A DNA stretch of 64,000 bases from Tildeniella torsiva UHER 1998/13D. GTDB lineage: Bacteria > Cyanobacteriota > Cyanobacteriia > Phormidesmidales > Phormidesmidaceae. The notes beneath the pieces were generated by a model that was given only the letters and a program-made list of their open reading frames with translations, had not been told where the DNA came from and made no database searches. The position numbers and the translations under genes were made by a program. Location: NCBI GenBank assembly GCA_019358835.1, contig JAHHIH010000012.1:62001-126000 (forward strand), given 5' to 3'. Positions 35,500 to 44,227 of this stretch are shown here, in pieces. Within the stretch, counting starts at the first letter, position 1; each line of letters begins with the position of its first letter.

Positions 35500-36198
35500 T
35501 TAGAAGGACAATTGCCCCAGCCAAAACATCTCAGGCTGGGGGTTGTGGCGGCAGGGGGGCCAGGAACTCAGACCCTCGGCATCGAGCTGGGGGGGCGGCA
35601 GCGGCAGGTCTTGGGCCATGCACAGATGGGCGATCGCCCGGCGAAACTCAGCCCCGTGCCCTGGCATTCTGACGATGCCGTGGGCCAGCTCGTGGGCCAC
35701 CAGCCCCGGCCAGTCGGCGGGCACAATGCGCCCCGGATCGACCATCAGGGTGATGGCGCTGGGGCGTTCGCGCAGCCTCCCCTCTGGGGAATCGCTCTGA
35801 AGATCTAAGTCTGGGACATCGCAGCAAAACCCGTCTACCCCTGCATGGGGCGCAATGGGGGCCGCCAAAATTTGCACATTGGGCTGCGATGCCGCCTCAA
35901 AACAGTCCAGCAGGTCGCTCAAAATGCTGTGGAACCGCTGGTTGACCCGGTGAATATGTTGGCCCATCCAGCTCAGGGCTTCCCCTGGGGGGTCGGCAAC
36001 ATGGGCCAGACTAATCCAGCTGGGCTGAACGGCCAGATCGCGCAGTACACCAAGGTACTGCGTAGCTCGCCGTACAGGGTCATCGTTGTGGGTTGGGGCC
36101 TGCTGCCAATAGCTAGCCTGAAACTGGGAATTCTGATCTAAGGCCGAGGCCCCATTAGGGCGATTCCAGAACGAATCGCTGCGCGAATTGCTGGCCAT
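35500..36198 (-). CDS. Putative zinc metallopeptidase (HEXXH)
   Basis: 232 residues without signal peptide. Near the C-terminus LVAHELAHGIVRMPGHGAEFRRAI has HELAH followed by HG, a zincin-type metal site (HExxH plus a downstream His) of the SprT/M48-like group. The N-terminal two thirds is less distinctive, with a helical part around VNQRFHSILSDLLDCFE. It resembles unnamed cyanobacterial proteins as far as I can recall. Catalysis is likely from the motif; the substrate is unknown. It lies convergent to nothing obvious and is followed 102 bp later by the secreted pentapeptide gene. Confidence 0.72.
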   Translation of the reverse strand: MASNSRSDSFWNRPNGASALDQNSQFQASYWQQAPTHNDDPVRRATQYLGVLRDLAVQPSWISLAHVADPPGEALSWMGQHIHRVNQRFHSILSDLLDCFEAASQPNVQILAAPIAPHAGVDGFCCDVPDLDLQSDSPEGRLRERPSAITLMVDPGRIVPADWPGLVAHELAHGIVRMPGHGAEFRRAIAHLCMAQDLPLPPPQLDAEGLSSWPPCRHNPQPEMFWLGQLSF

Positions 36199-36475
36199 GG
36201 GTCAAAGCCTGAAAACCGGGGCAGTAGGCAAAATTTTCCCACAGTATCTCGCGATCGGTCAGCAACGAACACTTTAGCAACGCTACTTTCGCTAGGGTAG
36301 ATAGGAATACAACGCAATAAGTTATGCCCGGTTGATTCTCCGATAACGCCCATCCAGATTGAGAATCTAGGCAATATACAGCCTCCAGAGCACAGAATTT
36401 TCCTCCGTCAACGGGGCAAAGTTATATATTTAATAAAGAACCTTTGGTAAAACGCAGCATTCATCCTCAAGATTC

Positions 36476-37213
36476 ATGGTTGCCACTCCTAGTCTCAGCA
36501 CCCTTAGCCAGCGTCCCCGCACGGGGGATGCAGAATCGCTGAGAAAAATTTTCGCCACTGTAGACGCAACCAGCTGCCCCTATACCTACAACTTTCACAT
36601 GCACACCGCTTGCTCCGACGGCAAGCTCACCCCCGCTGGCCTGATGGAGCAGGTGGTTGACATTGGCCTCAGCGCCTTTGCCATTACCGACCACCACACC
36701 GTCAAGGGCTATAAGCAGGCCAAGGCCTGGCTCGAAGACTGGCAGTGGCGCAACCCCACCTCCCTGCGCAGCCGCAAGCGTGGCAGAGCGGGTGCCGTAC
36801 CCCGACTGTTTACCGGCGTAGAAATCACCGCCATTCTGGCTGAAACCGAGGTGCACATTTTGGGCTACGGCTTTGCGCCCAGCCACGGTGCGATCGAGCC
36901 CTACTTGCAGGGCCATGCGCCTCGGGGCGATGCCAAACTGGCGGGGGCTGTCATTGCGGCCATTCAGTCGGCGGGGGGCATGGCGGTGCTGGCCCACCCC
37001 GCCCGCTACCGCACCTCGGCTAAAACCCTGGTGCCCGTCGCGGCTGCCCTCGGCATTGATGGGGTCGAAACCTACTACGCCTACGCCAACCCCGAAGACT
37101 GGGTGCCCTGCCCCCGCCATACCCCTACCGTGGAGCAACTGGCCCAAGATCACGGCCTGCTCACCACCTGCGGTACCGATACCCACGGGCCTAGCTTGCT
37201 GCGGCGACTGTAG
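36476..37213 (+). CDS. PHP-domain metal-dependent phosphoesterase
   Basis: 245 residues. YNFHMHTACSDGKLTP contains the first metal-binding HxH, followed by AFAITDHHTVKGY, LFTGVEITA (Glu), VLAHPARY and a final CGTDTHG. Together these are the metal ligands of the PHP fold as in YciV/RNase AM and related phosphoesterases. Substrates in the family include 3',5'-bisphosphonucleotides and short RNA ends; which applies here is unknown. There is no clear Shine-Dalgarno before the ATG, but the PHP core starts after about 38 residues and no other start fits. Confidence 0.86.
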   Translation: MVATPSLSTLSQRPRTGDAESLRKIFATVDATSCPYTYNFHMHTACSDGKLTPAGLMEQVVDIGLSAFAITDHHTVKGYKQAKAWLEDWQWRNPTSLRSRKRGRAGAVPRLFTGVEITAILAETEVHILGYGFAPSHGAIEPYLQGHAPRGDAKLAGAVIAAIQSAGGMAVLAHPARYRTSAKTLVPVAAALGIDGVETYYAYANPEDWVPCPRHTPTVEQLAQDHGLLTTCGTDTHGPSLLRRL

Positions 37214-37315
37214 TTTCCTGGGGCTATTGATCTATCCCTCTGGCGGCGGTGTATAACAGGGCGATCGCGCTGAAGCGAGAACTGGACAGGTCACCGCCTG
37301 GGGAGCGATCGCTAC

Positions 37316-37927
37316 CTACCGCCGAAACACAAACAAATTGCCCGTCGCCCCGCGCCCAAACCGCAGGTCTTCATCCAGGTAAGAGGTAATCCACAGCGCC
37401 TCTTGGCGGAGAAATTCGAGCACAGGCACGGTGATCTGGGGCAGGTTTAGCCCAGCAATGCCCAGCAGGCGGGTGGCCTGCACCGTAAACGCCCCGAAGC
37501 TAACTCGGGCGCTTTCGCCTTCTTCATAGGGCTTCCAGATGCCCTGGGCTGTGGTAGTGAGTTCACCAAAAAAGGGAATTGAGAGTACGGCCCCATTTTC
37601 GGTGGCAATTTCGGCGCTGTTGCCTTCGGGGTTATTTAACCGCTGCCACACCCGGCGAATGCCCACAGGGAGAGGAAACTGACGATTGACGCGGCGCGTG
37701 ACCACCGTGCCCCGCGAGGCGTAGACCAATGCCCAAGACCCCAACAACATGGGCCAGTGCTCTGGCCGCAGGGGCTGGTCGATGGGGTTGAGCGTTTCTA
37801 ATTCGCAGATAATTTGGTCGATCGCAGGATGCTCAGCGGGCAGAATGGCCTCTTCGGGCTCTAGCTGGTCGATCTGCTGGAACAGCTGGTTTTTGAGCTG
37901 AAGGCGACGGTGATGAACAGGAGTCAT
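37316..37927 (-). CDS. PAP/fibrillin family protein
   Basis: 203 residues, no signal peptide. The lipocalin-like PAP/fibrillin core includes LETLNPIDQPLRPEHWPMLLGSWALVYASRGTVVTRR, typical of the family's LxGxWxLxYxS motif, and ends with the DEDLRFGRGATGNLFVF segment. Plastid and cyanobacterial members associate with plastoglobules or thylakoid lipids and protect photosynthesis under stress. It lies 63 bp downstream of the GlcF-like gene on the same strand and may share its transcript. Confidence 0.87.
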   Translation of the reverse strand: MTPVHHRRLQLKNQLFQQIDQLEPEEAILPAEHPAIDQIICELETLNPIDQPLRPEHWPMLLGSWALVYASRGTVVTRRVNRQFPLPVGIRRVWQRLNNPEGNSAEIATENGAVLSIPFFGELTTTAQGIWKPYEEGESARVSFGAFTVQATRLLGIAGLNLPQITVPVLEFLRQEALWITSYLDEDLRFGRGATGNLFVFRR

Positions 37928-37990
37928 AGCAGCAGGGAAACGAAGGGGATGGCCTGACTTGGGCCTAGAGTCTTAGGATACCCCGCCGAG

Positions 37991-39364
37991 TCAAACAGTC
38001 TTCTCCAGCGGTAGCGGCAGATTGCGAATCGACAAATCGAGCAGCTCCATGGGGTGAAACAGAGGGATGGTGCGTGCCTGCTCCGCCATGTGCTGCTGAA
38101 TTTGCAGCGAGCAGCCGGGGTTAGGGGAGGCGACCAGGGCCGCACCTGTATTCAGCAGGTTTCTCACCTTCATCTGGCCCAGCTCGGTGGCCACTTCGGG
38201 GTGGAGCATGTTGTAGACTCCGGCGCTGCCGCAGCAGAGGGCGGCGTCAATGGGTTCTCGCAGGGTGACGCCAGGAATTTGTTTGAGCAACTGCCGGGGC
38301 TGGAGGCTGATTTTTTGGCCGTGGAGCAAGTGACAGGCGTCTTGATACACGATCGGCAGAGCGCCCTCGGTAATGGGATGCAGAGGGGTGACTAAACCCA
38401 CCTGAGCGAGGAACTCTTGCACGTCGCGGACTTTGGCCACAAAGGCTTTGGCTCGCTCAGAATACTCTGGGTCATCCTGCAAAATGTGGTGGTATTCCTT
38501 CAGGGTGTGGCCGCAGCCCGTTGCGTTGATCACCACAAAATCGACCGCTGCGGTCTCGAAGCAGTCGATCATGCGGCGGGCTAGCGCCTGGGCCTGGGCC
38601 TCTTGCCCCTGGTGGGCGGGCAACGCCGAGCAGCACCCCTGCTCGTGGGGAATCACCACCTCGCAGCCGTTGGCACTTAGCACGCGTGCCGTCGCCGCAT
38701 TCACATCGGAGAAAAAGACGCGCTGCACACAGCCCAGCACCATGCCCACCCGGTAGCGCTGGGTGCCCACAGCCGGAATCAGCTCGGGCAGATCGTCCTG
38801 AAAGCTCTCGGCGGTGATGGGAGGGAGCAAGGATTCCATAGCGGCCAAGCTGGGGGAAAGTTTGGCCAGCAGCCCGGTCTTCTGCACCAGCTTAGAGATA
38901 CCCAGCTTTTGGTACAGGTACAGTGGCCCTGCGATCGCTCGTAGCCGGGTGGGGTAGGGAAAGAGGCTGAAAATGAGCGATCGCACCAACCGCTCCGGCA
39001 GTGGCCGTTCATGGTGACGCTCTACCTGGGGCCGCACCGCCGCAATTAGCTGGTCGTACTGTACCCCCGAGGGGCAGGCGGTAGTGCAGGCCAGGCAGCC
39101 CAGGCAGGAGTCAAAATGCTTCGCCGAAGTGGCTGACAGGGGTGCCTCACCGGTATTGATCGCATCCATTAGATAGATGCGGCCTCGGGGGGAATCCATT
39201 TCGGTGCCGAGCACGCGGTAGCTGGGGCAGGTGGTGAGGCAAAAGCCGCAGTGCACGCAGGCATCGATCAGTTTTGGGTCGGGAGGATGTTGGGCATCAA
39301 ACCCGTTGGCCACACTGTCGGGCGTTGGCCAAGCTGGGGGCGCTGAAGACTCGGTGGTCGGCAT
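37991..39364 (-). CDS. glcF: GlcF-type Fe-S subunit of glycolate oxidase (heterodisulfide reductase-like)
   Basis: 457 residues. Two 4Fe-4S binding motifs appear early: CVHCGFCLTTCP (about 36-47) and CLGCLACTTACP (about 93-104). Two cysteine-rich CCG domains follow, GCVQRVFFSD...GCCSALPAHQG and QDACHLLHGQ...CCGSAGVYN. This is the GlcF layout, transferring electrons from glycolate dehydrogenase to the quinone pool in photorespiration. The catalytic GlcD and GlcE partners are not adjacent, as is common in cyanobacteria. Related Fe-S subunits exist, so the exact substrate carries some doubt. Confidence 0.87.
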   Translation of the reverse strand: MPTTESSAPPAWPTPDSVANGFDAQHPPDPKLIDACVHCGFCLTTCPSYRVLGTEMDSPRGRIYLMDAINTGEAPLSATSAKHFDSCLGCLACTTACPSGVQYDQLIAAVRPQVERHHERPLPERLVRSLIFSLFPYPTRLRAIAGPLYLYQKLGISKLVQKTGLLAKLSPSLAAMESLLPPITAESFQDDLPELIPAVGTQRYRVGMVLGCVQRVFFSDVNAATARVLSANGCEVVIPHEQGCCSALPAHQGQEAQAQALARRMIDCFETAAVDFVVINATGCGHTLKEYHHILQDDPEYSERAKAFVAKVRDVQEFLAQVGLVTPLHPITEGALPIVYQDACHLLHGQKISLQPRQLLKQIPGVTLREPIDAALCCGSAGVYNMLHPEVATELGQMKVRNLLNTGAALVASPNPGCSLQIQQHMAEQARTIPLFHPMELLDLSIRNLPLPLEKTV

Positions 39365-39536
39365 GGAAACGTGGGTAAGGACTGCTTTTCAGCCTAGCGC
39401 GATTGCCTGTCTGTTAACCTTAGGACGGCGAAAATCCCGCAATGGTCAGCATAGGGATAGGGGTGGGGTGAATGATCTCCCGGCTTTTCGGGGCTGTTCA
39501 CTGGTACTGCGACTGCGCCTCGGCAATAATGCTGTC

Positions 39537-40535
39537 ATGACCTACCAGCCGCCCTTTGGGATTACTCCAACCATTGTCAACCAGATCAGTGCGATCGCTG
39601 GCTTAGTCGAGCGGCTCGACGGTTCACCACTGACCACCTCCCCTCAACTCCGCAAGCAAAACCGCATTCGCACCATTCAAGGCACCCTTGCGATCGAGGG
39701 CAATAGCCTCACCCTCGACCAAATCACCGCCATTCTCAACGGCCAGCGGGTACTCGGCCACCCTCGCGAAATCAGCGAAGTCCAGGGCGCAATCCGCGCC
39801 TACGAAACCCTTCCCACCTGGGTTCCCACCTCGCGCCAAGACCTGCTTCAGGCCTACCGCCTGCTTATGGCCGACATTCTCACCGATCCTGGCAAACTGC
39901 GCACAGGTGGCGTTGGCATCTACAAAAGTACCCAGGTTTCCCACATTGCCCCTCCGGCCAAACTCGTTCCTCGGTTGATCGGCGACCTCCTCCACTGGCT
40001 AGTTACCACCGACCACCATCCGCTGATCACCAGCGGCGTCTTCCACTACGAACTCGAATTCATCCACCCCTTCGTCGATGGCAATGGCCGCATGGGCCGC
40101 CTATGGCAAACCCTCATTCTGGGTCAATGGCACGATCTCTTTTACCTACTGCCGATCGAAAGCCTGATCAAAGACCAGCAAGACCGCTACTACCAAGCCT
40201 TAGAGGAGGCCGACCGAGCTGCCGCCAGTACCTGCTTTATCGAGTTCATGCTGGATATTATTCGGACAACGCTCAGTCAAGGCAGCGAACTCAGCCGCAG
40301 CACCCTAGTCGATTTCCTGGGCGATCAAGTAAGCGATCAAGTAAAACAGCTGCTCACCCTTATGGATGACCGCTATTGGAGCCCCCGAGAGCTGATGGAA
40401 CGTCTATCACTCACTCACCAACCCACCTTTCGTAGAAACTACCTCAACCCTGCTCTCAAAGCCGGTCTTGTGGTGATGAAATATCCAGACAGCCCCCGTA
40501 GCCCCAATCAAAAATACAAAAAAGCTCGGGCATAG
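39537..40535 (+). CDS. Fic-domain protein with N-terminal inhibitory motif
   Basis: 332 residues. The catalytic motif HPFVDGNGRMGR (177-188) is complete, with H177. The N-terminal helix carries T50-L-A-I-E54-G55-N56, the class II (S/T)xxxE(G/N) inhibitory motif whose Glu blocks ATP binding. A C-terminal winged-helix-like part (DDRYWSPRELMERLSLTHQPTFRRNYL) follows, as in many DUF4172/Fic proteins. Such enzymes AMPylate or otherwise modify hydroxyl groups on target proteins. The open frame extends upstream into the region opposite glcF, but the family begins at MTYQPPFGITP. Target unknown; no separate antitoxin is adjacent. Confidence 0.9.
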   Translation: MTYQPPFGITPTIVNQISAIAGLVERLDGSPLTTSPQLRKQNRIRTIQGTLAIEGNSLTLDQITAILNGQRVLGHPREISEVQGAIRAYETLPTWVPTSRQDLLQAYRLLMADILTDPGKLRTGGVGIYKSTQVSHIAPPAKLVPRLIGDLLHWLVTTDHHPLITSGVFHYELEFIHPFVDGNGRMGRLWQTLILGQWHDLFYLLPIESLIKDQQDRYYQALEEADRAAASTCFIEFMLDIIRTTLSQGSELSRSTLVDFLGDQVSDQVKQLLTLMDDRYWSPRELMERLSLTHQPTFRRNYLNPALKAGLVVMKYPDSPRSPNQKYKKARA

Positions 40536-40548
40536 CTTTTGAACCGAT

Positions 40549-41094
40549 TTAGTCCACCCCGCGCAGCTTGCGGGTGTTGTCGTAGAGACTCTGGGCGAGG
40601 CCGTCGAGACGCTGGGAGAGTTTTTCATCGACGATTTTGCCCTGGTCATCAAAGGCTTGCCAGGCCTGGCCGATCGCCACTTGCTCCGGCACTACCCAAG
40701 TGTGCACCCAGCGCAGAATGGTGCGCAGATCGTTGAGGGCGTTGTTGTTTGATTGGCCGCCAAGAATGCTAACGGCCCCGGCTACTTTGCCGTCGAGCTG
40801 GTCAAAGCTCATCAGATCGAGCGCGTTCTTAAGCACGCCGCTGACGCTGCCGTGGTACTCGGGCGTAACCAGCACAAAGCCATCGGCTTCCAGAAAGGCC
40901 TGGCGCAGACGCTCCACGTCGGGGTGATTGGGGTAATCTTTGCCGCCGTGGCAGAGGGGCAAGTCCATCTCGCGCAGGTCGAGCAGTTCAACCTCGGCCC
41001 CTAGGGCGCGGAGGCGATCGCCCACCAGCCCCAGTGCTAGTTGACTGTAGGAATTGGGCCGTAAACTTCCGGCAATGCCGACAAACTTCACCAT
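40549..41094 (-). CDS. NAD(P)H-dependent FMN reductase
   Basis: 181 residues with a flavodoxin-like fold. GIAGSLRPNSYSQLAL binds the FMN phosphate and TPEYHGSVSGVLKNALDLMS is the hallmark of the NADPH-dependent FMN reductase family (azoreductase or chromate-reductase-like). AGGAGG lies 6 nt before the ATG, an exceptionally good ribosome binding site. It is convergent with the Fic gene (13-bp gap). Quinone or flavin reduction under oxidative stress is the likely role; the substrate is not determined by sequence. Confidence 0.9.
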   Translation of the reverse strand: MVKFVGIAGSLRPNSYSQLALGLVGDRLRALGAEVELLDLREMDLPLCHGGKDYPNHPDVERLRQAFLEADGFVLVTPEYHGSVSGVLKNALDLMSFDQLDGKVAGAVSILGGQSNNNALNDLRTILRWVHTWVVPEQVAIGQAWQAFDDQGKIVDEKLSQRLDGLAQSLYDNTRKLRGVD

Positions 41095-41242
41095 TGCATA
41101 CCTCCTAACTGCTTAGTCATAATCGTAATGACTTCAGGTTAATGAGTTTCGTGGCAATTTGTCAAGGCGCCGCACAGTTTTCGTTTTTCGTTCTTTTGCG
41201 ATACGCCCTACAGTTTGCCAGCTCCAAGAAACAGTTCAAAAA

Positions 41243-41257
41243 TCAGGAATTCGCTGA
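41243..41257 (+). promoter_or_regulatory. 15-nt partial palindrome, TCAGGAATTCGCTGA
   Basis: Copy of the recurring motif 79 bp before the deacylase start at 41337; its divergent neighbour is the FMN reductase. This is the only copy not beside a signalling gene or the small membrane protein. Function is inferred from recurrence. Confidence 0.35.
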
Positions 41258-41336
41258 TCCTATCCCTAGGTGAATTGGCTATAGTGGCGAGACACTGCCC
41301 CTCCCGAGCTGGGGCTGCTCCGGGTTGATAGTCAGC

Positions 41337-42380
41337 ATGGTAAAACCTACGCCAGATTCTCTCCGGCGAGTGGGCACGGCTAGCCCGCTGCTCATGCCCT
41401 CCGATACGGCGCCCCCGACTCCGCTGGTGATTGGGGGCGAAACCATTCCTCGGGGCAAGCGGGTGCGGCTCGATTTGCCGGTAGCTCGCCTGCCCACCGG
41501 CACAATGTTGCCGCTACCGGTCACGGTGATCAACGGCAAAAACCCAGGGCCGCGCCTGTGGCTGAGCGCGGCCATCCACGGGGACGAGCTCAACGGGGTC
41601 GATATTATTCGCCGGGTGGCCAGGGCGATTCAGCCCCACCGGCTCCACGGGGCGGTGATTGCTGTGCCGGTGGTGAATATTTTTGGTCTGCTAGAGCAGT
41701 CGCGCTACCTGCCCGATCGCCGCGATCTCAACCGCTCGTTTCCGGGTTCGGCGCGGGGGTCAATGGCCAGTCGGCTGGCGGCGCTGTTTATGCGCGAGGT
41801 GGTCAGCCACTGCACCCACGGCATTGACCTGCACACGGCGGCGATTCACCGCATCAACCTGCCCCAGGTGCGGGCCGACCTGCAAGACCCGGCCACCTAC
41901 GCCTTTGCCCAGGCCTTTGGAGCTCCGGTGATTCTCCATGCCTCCCACCGCGACGGCTCTCTGCGCCAGGCCGCCGCCAAGCGCCACATTCCCACGCTAC
42001 TCTATGAGGCAGGCGAAGCCCTGCGGTTTGACGAAGAGGCCATTCAAACCGGGGTCGATGGCATCTACCGGGTGATGGCCTACCTGGGTATGTACGCTCC
42101 CCCTGGCACTCCGCCACCGCCGTCGGTAGAGGCGCAAGAAACCCGCTGGGTGCGGGCCTCGCGCGGCGGCATCTGGCACCGGGCGATCGCCCTGGGCGAT
42201 GAGGTCAAGCAGCGCCAGCCGCTTGGCTTTATCAGCGACACCTTTGGCGATAAGCCCGTGCAGGTGCGCAGCCCTATGGCGGGCATCGTCATTGGGCACG
42301 GCCAAAACCCGTTGGTCAACCAGGGCGATGCCCTAGTTCATGTCGCCAGTGTGAGGGCAGCGATCGAGCCAGACTTGTAG
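41337..42380 (+). CDS. Succinylglutamate desuccinylase/aspartoacylase-family zinc hydrolase
   Basis: 347 residues. The zinc site is visible as SAAIHGDELNGVDIIRR (H-x-x-E) and GIDLHTAA (third ligand His), with the arginine motif DRRDLNRSFPG. These define the M14 AstE/AspA group, which removes acyl groups from N-acyl amino acids or related amides. The C-terminal part (about 265-345) forms a beta-barrel with ASRGGIWHRAIALGDEVKQRQPLG and RSPMAGIVIG, resembling biotinyl-lipoyl-like folds. The ATG is preferred to a TTG four codons upstream. The substrate is unknown. Confidence 0.87.
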   Translation: MVKPTPDSLRRVGTASPLLMPSDTAPPTPLVIGGETIPRGKRVRLDLPVARLPTGTMLPLPVTVINGKNPGPRLWLSAAIHGDELNGVDIIRRVARAIQPHRLHGAVIAVPVVNIFGLLEQSRYLPDRRDLNRSFPGSARGSMASRLAALFMREVVSHCTHGIDLHTAAIHRINLPQVRADLQDPATYAFAQAFGAPVILHASHRDGSLRQAAAKRHIPTLLYEAGEALRFDEEAIQTGVDGIYRVMAYLGMYAPPGTPPPPSVEAQETRWVRASRGGIWHRAIALGDEVKQRQPLGFISDTFGDKPVQVRSPMAGIVIGHGQNPLVNQGDALVHVASVRAAIEPDL

Positions 42381-42478
42381 GATGTAGCTGAAGAACGAAA
42401 AACGAAGAGCGAAGTAGAAAGGCTGACAGGTCTGATTCTGTACCGCTGAATTTTTCGGGCCGAGACGCAAACTTTTCT

Positions 42479-44143
42479 ATGCAGCGATTTACCCAGCTTT
42501 TTTTGGATATTGACGCCACCACCTCGACGAATGAGAAGGTGCGATCGCTGCAAGCCTACTTTCAAGCCCAAGAGGCCGAACCCGCCGACAAGGTTTGGGC
42601 GCTGTACCTGCTGCTGGGCAAAACCCGTCGTCGCACGGTGACCTCGCGGGTGCTGCGGGATGTGTTTCTGCAAATTTCCGATATTCCCGAATGGCTGTTT
42701 AAAGACTGTTACGCCCAGGTGGGCGACTCGGCGGAGGTGATCGCCCTGCTGCTGCGGGATGTGGATTTGCCTGTCCGTAGGGGCGCAGCATGCTGCGCCC
42801 CTATCCCAGGCCATGATGAGAACCAACTTCCTGCGGCCCCCATCCCCCTGCACCAGTGGATGGAGACGATTATTCCCATGTACAAGGCAGTGGAGACCGA
42901 TGACGAGCGGCGCGATTTGATCGTCTCCTGGTGGGCGGCGCTGGATAACACCGCGATTTTTGTGCTCAACAAAATTCTCACTGGAGCCTTTCGGGTCGGC
43001 GCATCGGCAAAGCTGGTGATTAAGGGCCTCGCTGCCGCCACGGGCATTTCCGAAGCCGTGCTGACCCACCGGCTGATGGGCGACTTTAGCCCCACGGTGG
43101 AGTTCTACACCACCCTGACCAGCGAAGCGGCGACGCAAAATGCCCCCAGCCAGCCCTACCCCTTCTTTCTCGCCACGTCGTTGGACGAAGAGAAATTCCA
43201 GACCGAAGACGTTTCTCGCTGGCGGGCGGAGTGGAAGTGGGACGGCATTCGCGCTCAGGTGATTAAGCGAGACGATCAGGTGTTTGTCTGGTCGCGGGGC
43301 GAAGACCTGGTCACCGCCCAGTTCCCAGAAATTGAGGCGATGATGGCCGCCTTCCCCAACGGCATTGTGATGGATGGGGAAATTCTCTGCTGGCAAGACG
43401 GCATGCCGCTGTCGTTTAACCATCTGCAAAAGCGCCTGGGCCGCAAGAAAGTCAGCAAAAAGGTGATGGAGGAAAGCCCGGTGCACTTCATCGCCTACGA
43501 CTTGCTGGAATACGGCGGGGTGGATATGCGGGAGAAAAGCTGGGGCGATCGCACCCAATCCCTCTCCACTCTGCTCGCCGTGCACACCGCTCCTAACCTG
43601 CACCAGTCCACTCCCCTTGAGTTTCAATCCTTTGCGGAACTGGCGGAACTGCGCGAAAGCTCTCGCCAGCAGGGGGCCGAGGGGCTGGTGGTGAAGGCGA
43701 TCGACAGCCCCTACCTGGTGGGCCGCAAGCGCGGCTACTGGTGGAAGTACAAAGTTGAGCCTATGAGCCTCGACGCGGTGCTGATCTACGCCCAGGCGGG
43801 CAGCGGCAAGCGGGCTAATCTTTTCACCGACTACACCTTTGCCCTCTGGCAGGGTGACACCCTGGTGCCTTTCGCCAAAGCCTACAGCGGTTTGGACAAT
43901 GCGGAGATTGACGCGCTGGATAAGTGGATTCGTCGCCACACAACGGAGCGGTTTGGGCCGGTGCGATCGGTCGAACCGATTCACGTGTTTGAGATCGGCT
44001 TTGAGGGCATCGCCGCATCGACCCGCCACAAGTCGGGCATTTCGGTGCGCTTTCCCCGCATTCTGCGCTGGCGGAAGGACAAACCTGCCGCCGAAGCCGA
44101 TACCCTGGCCTCAGCTCAGGATTTACTGGCCATTTTCCGATAG
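42479..44143 (+). CDS. ATP-dependent DNA ligase carrying an in-frame palindromic insert
   Basis: 554 residues. Nucleotidyl-transferase motif I is AEWKWDGIRAQ with the AMP-accepting lysine; motifs III-V are visible as MDGEILCW, IAYDLLEYGG and AEGLVVKAIDSPY...YWWKYK. It also has an N-terminal DNA-binding region and C-terminal OB fold (RFGPVRSVEPIHVFEIGFEGI). This layout matches bacterial ATP ligases linked to DNA repair; the usual exonuclease and helicase partners are not adjacent. Between DVDLP and the APIPLHQW segment, codons for about 20 residues (VRRGAACCAPIPGHDENQ) arise partly from a perfect 26-bp palindrome (42778-42803). This looks like a tolerated repeat insertion. Confidence 0.9.
   Translation: MQRFTQLFLDIDATTSTNEKVRSLQAYFQAQEAEPADKVWALYLLLGKTRRRTVTSRVLRDVFLQISDIPEWLFKDCYAQVGDSAEVIALLLRDVDLPVRRGAACCAPIPGHDENQLPAAPIPLHQWMETIIPMYKAVETDDERRDLIVSWWAALDNTAIFVLNKILTGAFRVGASAKLVIKGLAAATGISEAVLTHRLMGDFSPTVEFYTTLTSEAATQNAPSQPYPFFLATSLDEEKFQTEDVSRWRAEWKWDGIRAQVIKRDDQVFVWSRGEDLVTAQFPEIEAMMAAFPNGIVMDGEILCWQDGMPLSFNHLQKRLGRKKVSKKVMEESPVHFIAYDLLEYGGVDMREKSWGDRTQSLSTLLAVHTAPNLHQSTPLEFQSFAELAELRESSRQQGAEGLVVKAIDSPYLVGRKRGYWWKYKVEPMSLDAVLIYAQAGSGKRANLFTDYTFALWQGDTLVPFAKAYSGLDNAEIDALDKWIRRHTTERFGPVRSVEPIHVFEIGFEGIAASTRHKSGISVRFPRILRWRKDKPAAEADTLASAQDLLAIFR
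42778..42803. repeat. REP-type palindrome inside the ligase gene
   Basis: TAGGGGCGCAGCA and its exact complement form a perfect 26-bp palindrome. It is translated in frame as RRGAACCAPI. The TAGGGGC/GCCCCTA ends match the hairpin within the MITE-like element at 9415-9443. Confidence 0.7.
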
Positions 44144-44227
44144 CCAGAATAGGGTTTAGGCTGTCTCCATTGCCAGGGCGATGTCACTCGATGGCCTGAC
44201 CCAGTTGCACGTATTTCCGGTGGCTAG

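Noticed and set aside
34819-35503. Plus-strand open frames opposite the secreted pentapeptide gene
   Set aside because: They are antisense products of a repetitive gene; the pentapeptide periodicity alone produces long open frames on the other strand.
39231-39536. 102-residue N-terminal extension of the Fic protein
   Set aside because: It runs antisense to the glcF start, and Fic homology begins exactly at MTYQPPFGITP.
42338-44029. 563-codon open frame on the minus strand opposite the DNA ligase
   Set aside because: It lies entirely antisense to a gene with clear ligase motifs, its translation shows no domain and is rich in His/Gln/Arg as expected for an antisense frame in GC-rich DNA.
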